Shown here: piece after piece, positions 1 through 5,663 of the stretch | Layout: each line of letters begins with the position of its first letter | Numbering within the stretch: the stretch's first letter is position 1 | Translations under genes and position numbers: made by a program | The notes under the pieces: generated by a model | Told to the model about the DNA's origin: nothing | The model's database searches: none | The model's input: the letters and a program-made list of their open reading frames with translations, nothing else | Origin: Trueperaceae bacterium | Lineage (GTDB): Bacteria; Deinococcota; Deinococci; Deinococcales; Trueperaceae | Direction: 5' to 3' | NCBI GenBank assembly: GCA_007130445.1 | Contig: SLSM01000238.1 | Location: 1 to 5,985, forward strand | DNA length: 5,985 bases

Positions 1-831
<831 letters not shown>

Positions 832-834
832 GGG

Positions 835-1638
835 TCAGCGGCGGCGGTCGAGGACCTCGGCGTCGTCGGGGAGCCAGGTGACCTCCGCGGCGTCGAGGCC
901 ACCGTCGACCGAGAGGCCCATCAGGCGTAGGTCGGCGAACAGCGTCGACTCGTCCGAGTAGAGCGTGAGCCGCAGCGGCAGCCAATCCGAGGCGTCGATC
1001 ACGAGGATCGCGTGATGGATGGCGGCGCCCGCGTCGCGGTTGTCGAAGCGCACCGTGTACACGTCGCCGTCGCTGCCCTGCTCGACCGTCTCGACCCGGG
1101 CGTCCCAGCCCGCGAAGACGCGCGCCAGGTCGAGATCGAGCGCCAGCGCCTCGCCGCCCTGCACCAGGCCCCCGAACGCGTCGGGATCGGCGATGTCGTA
1201 GATCGCGACCTGGTTCGTCAGGAAGGTGTAGTTGCGGACCTCGTCGCCGACGACGACGATCATGTTGTCAGCCAACGCGTCGGGTTGGATGATGTATAGG
1301 CTCGCGGCCGGCAGGGACGGTATCGCGAGCACCTCGACCTCCACTGCGATGCGCTGCCCGGCCTCGTCGCGCACCTCGCCCTCGAGCACGAAGGCGATGT
1401 CGTGCAGGCGCTCCGCACGCTGTTCGAGCTCCGCGAGCACCGCCTCGACCGGCATGCCTTGGCCGCGGGCCGTGGTCGCGACCAGGAGCAGGGCGGCCGC
1501 CATCGCCGCGGCCGCCACCAGCAGCGCGCCGGCCAAGCCAGCGATCACCCGGGAGGTCCTCGACGGTTGCGCCGGAGCGACGGTGACGCGAGGGGCGTGG
1601 CGGTGCGGCTGATACTCGACGTGCTCGGGGTCGCTCAT
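835..1638 (-). CDS. Membrane-anchored LolA-like (outer-membrane lipoprotein carrier fold) protein
   Basis: Predicted protein of 267 aa. Residues 1-30 are a hydrophilic, probably cytoplasmic tail (MSDPEHVEYQPHRH at the start). Residues 31-55 are a strongly hydrophobic Ala/Leu helix. The rest, from about residue 62 to the end, is an extracytoplasmic region. Its pattern resembles the LolA/LppX half-barrel: an early helix (VEAVLAELEQRAERL), alternating beta-strands, a D-W-L-P-L-R-L-T-L-Y segment, and a closing LDAAEVTWLPDDAEVLD that recalls the family's C-terminal strand. There is no lipobox cysteine, so it is more likely anchored by the helix than a lipoprotein. I chose the ATG at 1638 because a GATACT -10-like hexamer lies 6 nt before it. 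An in-frame ATG at 1716 would add 26 residues lacking family features. Role inferred: lipid or lipoprotein handling in the envelope. The exact family is uncertain, and it could be an unnamed hypothetical with the same fold. Confidence 0.8.
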   Translation of the reverse strand: MSDPEHVEYQPHRHAPRVTVAPAQPSRTSRVIAGLAGALLVAAAAMAAALLLVATTARGQGMPVEAVLAELEQRAERLHDIAFVLEGEVRDEAGQRIAVEVEVLAIPSLPAASLYIIQPDALADNMIVVVGDEVRNYTFLTNQVAIYDIADPDAFGGLVQGGEALALDLDLARVFAGWDARVETVEQGSDGDVYTVRFDNRDAGAAIHHAILVIDASDWLPLRLTLYSDESTLFADLRLMGLSVDGGLDAAEVTWLPDDAEVLDRRR

Positions 1639-1644
1639 GGCGCC

Positions 1645-1650
1645 AGTATC
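1645..1650 (-). promoter_or_regulatory. Candidate -10 element (GATACT), leaderless-type, for the LolA-like gene
   Basis: Read on the minus strand, GATACT matches five of six positions of the TATACT-type -10. It ends 6 nt (GGCGCC) before the ATG at 1638. No purine-rich Shine-Dalgarno stretch fits in that gap, so transcription would begin at or next to the start codon. No convincing -35 was found at 16-18 nt spacing. Confidence 0.5.
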
Positions 1651-1731
1651 GCCCACGCTCGTGAGCGCAGCCGTCGCGGGCGTGAAGGGACGTTCAGGCC
1701 ATTCACACGGCGGCACGGAGGGCTGTGCTGC

Positions 1732-1737
1732 TACCGT
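1732..1737 (+). promoter_or_regulatory. Candidate -10 element (TACCGT) for the DUF4384/PEGA gene
   Basis: TACCGT fits the TANNNT pattern and would place a transcription start near 1744, leaving a leader of about 17 nt that contains the Shine-Dalgarno sequence. It overlaps the palindrome CCGTACGG (1734-1741). No good -35 hexamer lies at the expected spacing, so the call is tentative. Confidence 0.3.
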
Positions 1738-1749
1738 ACGGGGCGAGAG

Positions 1750-1756
1750 GGAGGTG
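1750..1756 (+). promoter_or_regulatory. Strong Shine-Dalgarno sequence (GGAGGTG) fixing the start of the DUF4384/PEGA gene
   Basis: GGAGGTG is a seven-base match to the complement of the 16S rRNA 3' tail. It sits 4 nt before the ATG at 1761 (6 nt counted from GGAGG). It selects this ATG over the in-frame upstream ATG at 1725. It is the only strong Shine-Dalgarno site I see ahead of a start in the window, unlike the other genes, which have short or no leaders. Confidence 0.8.
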
Positions 1757-1760
1757 CAGT

Positions 1761-3008
1761 ATGCACCGCTTCAGTACCGTACTCATCGTCACGGCCCTGC
1801 TCGCGACGCTCTTCACCGCAGCAGCCCAGCGCATCGTCATCAGCCCCCAGGCCATCATCGTCAACCCGATCCCGTCGTTCGACGTCGAGGTCTTCGTCGA
1901 TCGCGATACGACCGGTCGGGGCGCGCCGAGCTACGCCATCGGCCAGTCCATCGAGATCGGCGTCCGCGTCAGCGAGGACGCGTACGTGTACCTGTTCAGC
2001 ATCAGCGCCCGCGGTGAGGTCGTCCAGATCCTCCCCAACCGCTTCGACGACGCCGGCAGGAACAACTTCGTCCGCGCCGGTCAGACGACGTACTTCCCGC
2101 CCCGCGGCGCCCGCTACAGCTACGTGATCGATCCGCCCGAGGGGCTCGCGAAGGTCATCGCCGTGGCGTCGAAGCGCGAGATCGACACTCGGACGCTGGC
2201 GAGCTTCGAGACCGAGCGTGACTTCCAGGCGACCTCCAACCTGGGTGAGGAGGGCTTCGCCCGAGCGCTCTCGATCGTCGTCAGGCCGCTCCCGCAGCAG
2301 GACTGGGTGACCTCAACGGCCCTCTACTACGTCGGCCGCGCGCCGGCGCAACCGGCGTACGGCACGCTGTCGATCACCTCGAGCCCGTCGAACGCCGAGG
2401 TCTTCGTCGACGGGGAGTTCGCCGGGTTCACGCCCGTGCAGTGGGGCTCACGGCCGGGCAACGTGACCGTCGAGGTCCGCCGTGACGGTTTCGAGACCAC
2501 GACGCAGCGCGTCCAGGTCCGCCCCGGAACGAGCACCGACGTGCGCTTCGACCTGCGCGCGATCGCCCGTGATGGCACGGTGACGTTCACCAGCGATCCG
2601 CGCGGCGCCGACGTCTACGTCGAGGGTCGCTTCGTCGGCAGCACACCCACGGGCCGCCTCACGTTCGCACCGGGCACGTACACCGCCCGCTTCGAACTCC
2701 CCGGCTACGGCAGCGAGAGCGTGCGCTTCACCGTCCGCGCCGGTCAGGCGAGTGACGTGAACCAACGCCTCCGCGTCCAGGAGGGCACGCTCGAGGTCAC
2801 GGGCAACATCGGCAACGCCCAGGTGTTCCTCGACGGCCGCGAGGTCGGCAGGCTGGCCTCTGGCTCGGGACGCCTGATCGTCGACGGCCTCACGCCGGGC
2901 AGCTACGAGCTCGTCGTGCTCGCGCCGGGCTACTCGACGTACCTCGGCACCGTCCGCATCGAGGCGGGCCGTACCACGACGCAGCGGGTGTCGCAGACGC
3001 GCCGCTGA
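1761..3008 (+). CDS. Secreted DUF4384 protein with three PEGA repeats
   Basis: Predicted precursor of 415 aa. Residues 1-22 form a Sec signal peptide (MHRF start, hydrophobic core, cleavage likely after TAAA before Q23). Residues about 39-138 match DUF4384: a stretch with IGQSIEIGVRVSEDAYVYLF, then the typical GEVVQILPNRFD, then YSYVIDPPEGLAKVIAVAS. Three PEGA-type beta-sandwich repeats follow at about 201-268, 272-340 and 342-410. Each has a small-residue/V-F-V-D/E-G core (AEVFVDGEFAG, ADVYVEGRFVG, AQVFLDGREVG), a PG turn and a GY/GF strand. PEGA domains are surface or periplasmic modules linked to carbohydrate or envelope association, and DUF4384 often occurs with them; neither gives a proven activity. 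There is no transmembrane helix after the signal peptide and no lipobox, so the protein is probably periplasmic or cell-surface. It is divergent from the LolA-like envelope gene (122 nt between starts), which suggests, but does not prove, a shared envelope role. The start is set by a strong Shine-Dalgarno sequence. Confidence 0.9.
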   Translation: MHRFSTVLIVTALLATLFTAAAQRIVISPQAIIVNPIPSFDVEVFVDRDTTGRGAPSYAIGQSIEIGVRVSEDAYVYLFSISARGEVVQILPNRFDDAGRNNFVRAGQTTYFPPRGARYSYVIDPPEGLAKVIAVASKREIDTRTLASFETERDFQATSNLGEEGFARALSIVVRPLPQQDWVTSTALYYVGRAPAQPAYGTLSITSSPSNAEVFVDGEFAGFTPVQWGSRPGNVTVEVRRDGFETTTQRVQVRPGTSTDVRFDLRAIARDGTVTFTSDPRGADVYVEGRFVGSTPTGRLTFAPGTYTARFELPGYGSESVRFTVRAGQASDVNQRLRVQEGTLEVTGNIGNAQVFLDGREVGRLASGSGRLIVDGLTPGSYELVVLAPGYSTYLGTVRIEAGRTTTQRVSQTRR

Positions 3009-3049
3009 GGCGAGGCGTGGCCGCGCTCCGGCCGCGTGATCGCTCGTTC

Positions 3050-3080
3050 GCGCCCCGGCACGCCCTGCGTGCCGGGGCGC
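3050..3080 (+). terminator. Perfect 14-bp hairpin after the DUF4384/PEGA gene, likely terminator
   Basis: Arms at 3050-3063 and 3067-3080 pair perfectly over 14 bp (GCGCCCCGGCACGC with its complement) around a 3-nt CCT loop, starting 42 nt after the stop at 3008. The stem is very GC-rich, but the downstream bases (TCGCGTGCC) contain no T-run. It therefore resembles the strong U-less hairpins of GC-rich genomes rather than a textbook intrinsic terminator. It may instead protect the mRNA 3' end. Confidence 0.6.
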
Positions 3081-3124
3081 TCGCGTGCCTCGCGCTCGGT
3101 GCCGCCCGCCGGGGCGGACGGGCG

Positions 3125-3156
3125 TACGACGTCGCCAACGCGGTAGCGACGTCGTA
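3125..3156. promoter_or_regulatory. 11-bp inverted repeat upstream of the nucleotidyltransferase gene, possible operator
   Basis: TACGACGTCGC (3125-3135) and GCGACGTCGTA (3146-3156) are perfect reverse complements separated by 10 nt. Each arm contains the self-palindrome CGACGTCG, so the site is also two copies of an 8-bp palindrome with centres 20 bp apart, about two helical turns. The right arm runs into the candidate -10 at 3155-3160. That geometry suits a repressor or activator dimer site, though it could also form an RNA or DNA hairpin. No regulator is identified. Confidence 0.45.
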
Positions 3157-3160
3157 GCAT
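3155..3160 (+). promoter_or_regulatory. Candidate -10 element (TAGCAT), leaderless-type, for the nucleotidyltransferase gene
   Basis: TAGCAT fits TANNNT and ends 8 nt before the ATG at 3169. The intervening GGTGCTCC offers no spaced Shine-Dalgarno sequence. Transcription would start at or within a base or two of the start codon. This supports the ATG at 3169 over the in-frame ATG at 3085, which lies upstream of the promoter. Confidence 0.5.
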
Positions 3161-3168
3161 GGTGCTCC

Positions 3169-3957
3169 ATGTCGAGCCCTCCACGAGTCAACGCCGTCGT
3201 GCTCGCCGGTGGCGGCGATGCCGACGCCCTCGCGCGAGCCGCTGGTGTCGCCAGCAAGTCGCTGGTGCCGCTCGCCGGCGCGCCGATGGGGGCGTACGTC
3301 GCATCGGCGCTGCGTTCCAGCGGCGTCGTCGAGCGCATCGTCTACGTCGGGCCCGCCGACGCTCGCATCGCCGCCATGGTCGATCACGTCGTCCCCAGTG
3401 GCGCGCGCATGGTCGACTCGCTGGCTCTGGGCTTCGGCGCCGCGTTCGCGGGGGCCGAGGCCGCGCAGCGCATCCTGTTGGTGACGGGCGACGTGCCGTG
3501 GTGGCGGGCGGAGGGCGTGCGCGACTTCGTCGCGGACGCGCCGGCAGCCGCCCTCGTCTACCCGGTCGTGCGAGCCGAGACGGCGCTCGCGGCGTTCCCG
3601 CAGCAGCGGCGCACCTTCGTGCGGCTGCGCGATGGGCGCTTCACCGGCGGCAACGCCGCGCTCCTGACGCCCGAGGCGGCTATCGCGCTCCTCCCCGTCA
3701 TCGACCAGGTCTTCCGGGCGCGCAAGGCCCCCTGGCGGCTCGCCGCGCTGGTCGGGATCGACGTCGTCGTGGGCCTGGTGACGGGCCGCGTGTCGCTCGA
3801 GCGGCTGGAGACGCGCATCAGCGCGATCCTCGGTGTGGCCGGACGGGTGCTGATCAGCGACGACGCCGGCATCGCCGCAGACGTCGACAAGCCCGCGCAA
3901 CTCGCGCTCCCCGGCACGGGCGGTCCGCCCCTCGCGTCGCTCCTGGGGCCGTCGTGA
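3169..3957 (+). CDS. MobA-like nucleotidyltransferase family protein
   Basis: Predicted soluble protein of 262 aa with a GT-A (Rossmann-like) nucleotidyltransferase fold. The N-terminal strand and nucleotide loop AVVLAGGG occupies residues 9-16, with a following lysine in ASKSLVPLAGAPM (K30), as in MobA/GlmU-type enzymes. The metal-binding region appears as LLVTGDVP (GD at 107-108). A GGN motif in FTGGNAALL (160-162) resembles the family's product-side loop. The C-terminus carries ADVDKPAQL (237-245), the D-x-D-x-P segment typical of these proteins. The usual S-x-R-M-G of MobA is replaced by a longer loop (DADALARAAG), so molybdopterin guanylylation should not be assumed and the substrate is unknown. 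The true start is the ATG at 3169; the 28 residues upstream lack family features. It overlaps the next gene by 4 nt, so the two are probably co-translated. Confidence 0.86.
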   Translation: MSSPPRVNAVVLAGGGDADALARAAGVASKSLVPLAGAPMGAYVASALRSSGVVERIVYVGPADARIAAMVDHVVPSGARMVDSLALGFGAAFAGAEAAQRILLVTGDVPWWRAEGVRDFVADAPAAALVYPVVRAETALAAFPQQRRTFVRLRDGRFTGGNAALLTPEAAIALLPVIDQVFRARKAPWRLAALVGIDVVVGLVTGRVSLERLETRISAILGVAGRVLISDDAGIAADVDKPAQLALPGTGGPPLASLLGPS

Positions 3958-4514
3958 GGCGCCCCGACCAGCTCCGCGTGCGAGCCCTGATCGGCGCGCT
4001 GGCGTCGGTGGCCTTCGGCCTGCTCGTCGCATGGTTCGTGCATCTCGGACTGGGGCGCCAGGGACTGCTCGGTTTCGGCATCGCGAACGCCGCGGGCCTG
4101 CTCGAGGGCGCCGCGTTCGTGGTCACCACGTTCGCTGCGCTGCGCGCGGTGCGCGCCCTGTTGCGGCTCCCCTCGTCCAGTCTGTTGTCGTTCGGGATCG
4201 CCGTGCCGCCGAGCGCGGCGTCGGCTGCGGCGGCGGTGCCGACGGTCGACGCCGACGCCCTGGTGCAGACGATGGCGGAGCACCGTCAGGTGGTCGTGCT
4301 CGACGACGGCGTGCCGGTCGGCATCGCCGGTGTGCACCCCGATCGCGTGGTGGCGTGGGACGAGGTGGTGAAGGTCGATGCCGCGGCCGCGCTCACCGAA
4401 CTCCGGCCCGTGCTGGCCCGCGCGCCGTTGGTGGCCGTGATGGACGACGGCCGCGTGGTCGGTATCGTCACCCAGGAGCGTTACTTGGCCGTGTCGTGGG
4501 GTCGCGGCGCCTGA
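3954..4514 (+). CDS. Small membrane protein with two N-terminal helices and CBS-like C-terminal region
   Basis: Predicted 186 aa. It starts at a GTG (3954-3956) whose last two bases begin the TGA stop of the nucleotidyltransferase gene, a classic coupling overlap. Residues 11-33 (LIGALASVAFGLLVAWFVHLGL) and about 40-63 (GFGIANAAGLLEGAAFVVTTF) are two predicted membrane helices separated by a short G-R-Q loop. A basic segment (RAVRALLRL) and an Ala/Pro linker follow. Residues about 99-182 resemble a compact pair of CBS half-motifs: VVVLDDGVPVGIAGV (113-127) and VAVMDDGRVVGIVTQERYL (160-178). CBS modules usually bind adenosine-type nucleotides and regulate a partner. Inference: a membrane-tethered sensor or partner of the upstream enzyme. 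The first CBS repeat is degenerate and I do not recognise a named family. The gene ends 7 nt before the end of tsaD on the other strand. Confidence 0.8.
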   Translation: MRRPDQLRVRALIGALASVAFGLLVAWFVHLGLGRQGLLGFGIANAAGLLEGAAFVVTTFAALRAVRALLRLPSSSLLSFGIAVPPSAASAAAAVPTVDADALVQTMAEHRQVVVLDDGVPVGIAGVHPDRVVAWDEVVKVDAAAALTELRPVLARAPLVAVMDDGRVVGIVTQERYLAVSWGRGA

Positions 4515-4521
4515 GACGAGC

Positions 4522-5562
4522 TCAGCAGGCGGTCGCGTCCCGCGGCCGGGACGGCCCCTCGTCCGCCAGCGGTAGGTAGGGCGTCGCGTCGAGCGCCAGC
4601 GCCCGGTCTTGATCGGGGACGCCCAGGCGCTCGAGCTGCTCGATGGCCGCGAGCGCGATCATCGCTCCGTTGTCCGTGGTGAGCGCGAGCGGTGGCAGGT
4701 GCACGCGCAGGTCGGCCGCCGCCAGCGCCGAGCGCAGGCTGCGGTTGGCCGCCACGCCGCCGGCGACGACCAGCGTGTCGCGACCCGTGGCGCGTGCCGC
4801 CCGGACCGCGACGTCGACCAGGCTCTGCACGACGCGCGCCTGGAAGGCGGCCGCGACGTCCGCCGGCCGTGCGCCGGCGTCGCGCTCGAGCAGCATCGCG
4901 ACCGCCGTCTTGAGGCCGCTGAAGCTGAAGTCGTAGCCGCGCTGGTGGGCCATCGGCCGAGGGAGCGCGACGGCCGCGGCGTCGCCGGTCTCGGCCAGCG
5001 CCGCCAGTGCAGGACCGCCGGGGTAGGGGAGGCCCAGCAGGCGCGCGACCTTGTCGAAGGCCTCGCCGGCCGCATCGTCGCGGCTCCCACCGAGGCGCAG
5101 GAAGCGGCCCGGCTCGGGGACGTCGAACAAGACGGTGTGACCGCCCGAGGCGATCAGGCACAGGTAGGGGGGTTCGGGTGGCGGGTCCGCGCCGTCGCCC
5201 TCGGCCAGGCAGGCGGCGACATGCCCCGCCAGATGGTGCACGCCGACGAAGGGGAGCCCGCGGCCCCACGCCAGCGCCTTCGCGTAGCCGAGGCCGACCA
5301 GCAACGACCCGGCCAAGCCGGGGCCGTAGGTGGCCGCGACGGCGTCGAGGTCGTCGAGCGTCACGCCAGCCTCGGCCAACGCGCGCGTGAGCGTGGCGTC
5401 GATCGTCGCGAGGTGCTCGCGGCTGGCGGTCTCGGGCAGCACGCCGCCGAGCGGCGCGTGCAGGGCGGCCTGCGACGCGACCACGTTGGCGAGGACGCGG
5501 CGCCCGCGAACCACGCCGACGCCCGTGTCGTCACAGGAGGTGTCGATCCCGACGACCAGCAT
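4522..5562 (-). CDS. tsaD: tRNA N6-adenosine threonylcarbamoyltransferase TsaD
   Basis: Transfers the threonylcarbamoyl group from threonylcarbamoyl-AMP to A37 of tRNAs reading ANN codons, making t6A, with TsaB and TsaE in bacteria. The predicted length of 346 aa is normal for the family. ASKHA-fold motifs in order: N-terminal VGIDTSCDDTGVGVV (4-18), PETASREH (43-50), YGPGLAGSLLVGL (79-91), metal-binding HHLAGH (H110 and H114), the IASGGHT loop, DDAAGEAFDKVARLLGLPYPGGP, FSFSGLKTAV, VAGGVAANRSLR and TDNGAMIA near the C-terminus. At the N-terminus the usual IETSCDET reads IDTSCDDT, two conservative E-to-D changes. The ATG at 5562 is supported by a TAGGCT hexamer 7 nt upstream; an in-frame GTG at 5568 would add two residues but leaves 1 nt to that hexamer. 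No tsaB or tsaE lies in the window. It is convergent with the CBS-like gene and divergent from the RsmC-like gene. Confidence 0.97.
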   Translation of the reverse strand: MLVVGIDTSCDDTGVGVVRGRRVLANVVASQAALHAPLGGVLPETASREHLATIDATLTRALAEAGVTLDDLDAVAATYGPGLAGSLLVGLGYAKALAWGRGLPFVGVHHLAGHVAACLAEGDGADPPPEPPYLCLIASGGHTVLFDVPEPGRFLRLGGSRDDAAGEAFDKVARLLGLPYPGGPALAALAETGDAAAVALPRPMAHQRGYDFSFSGLKTAVAMLLERDAGARPADVAAAFQARVVQSLVDVAVRAARATGRDTLVVAGGVAANRSLRSALAAADLRVHLPPLALTTDNGAMIALAAIEQLERLGVPDQDRALALDATPYLPLADEGPSRPRDATAC

Positions 5563-5569
5563 GCTCACG

Positions 5570-5575
5570 AGCCTA
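5570..5575 (-). promoter_or_regulatory. Candidate -10 element (TAGGCT), leaderless-type, for tsaD
   Basis: On the minus strand TAGGCT fits TANNNT and ends exactly 7 nt before the ATG at 5562, placing the predicted transcription start at the start codon. The gap CGTGAGC has no Shine-Dalgarno match. No -35 is evident at normal spacing. Confidence 0.5.
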
Positions 5576-5592
5576 CCAGCGTCAGGCGCCGC

Positions 5593-5631
5593 GCCGGCGC
5601 CATCTGGCACCTGCGGCCGCATGGCGCCGGC
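5593..5631. repeat. 11-bp perfect inverted repeat between tsaD and the RsmC-like gene
   Basis: GCCGGCGCCAT (5593-5603) and ATGGCGCCGGC (5621-5631) are exact reverse complements separated by 17 nt. The pair lies in the 101-nt divergent intergenic region, between the two candidate -10 elements. It could be a regulatory-protein site for the divergent promoters or a stem-loop; the sequence alone does not decide. Confidence 0.5.
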
Positions 5632-5651
5632 AGCGTCCGCACGCCCGGCGG

Positions 5652-5657
5652 TACACT
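5652..5657 (+). promoter_or_regulatory. Candidate -10 element (TACACT), leaderless-type, for the RsmC-like gene
   Basis: TACACT fits TANNNT and ends 6 nt (GGCGCG) before the ATG at 5664. The stretch ACTGGCGC-N-ATG is shared with the start of the LolA-like gene on the other strand at 1636-1647, which supports a common start architecture. Confidence 0.5.
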
Positions 5658-5663
5658 GGCGCG

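Noticed and set aside
1657..1666. 10-mer GCTCGTGAGC, also present as its reverse complement at 5563-5572 upstream of tsaD
   Set aside because: Its position relative to the -10 differs at the two sites (upstream of it at one, downstream at the other) and no flanking similarity exists, so chance in GC-rich DNA is the simpler reading.
2448..3338. A 296-residue open frame on the minus strand
   Set aside because: It crosses the hairpin and the intergenic promoter region, overlaps two well-supported genes and has low-complexity composition.
3159..3953. In-frame extension upstream of the CBS-like gene
   Set aside because: This part is the +2 shadow of the nucleotidyltransferase gene, very Arg-rich. 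Only the segment from the GTG at 3954 has protein-like composition and membrane helices.
2890..4032. A 380-residue open frame on the minus strand
   Set aside because: Antisense to the PEGA and nucleotidyltransferase genes; Arg/Ala/Gly-rich with no family motif, as expected for a shadow frame in GC-rich DNA.
4481..5269. A 262-residue minus-strand frame overlapping tsaD
   Set aside because: It is in a different frame from tsaD, dominated by R, G, P and A, with no recognisable motif; tsaD is unambiguous in the same region.
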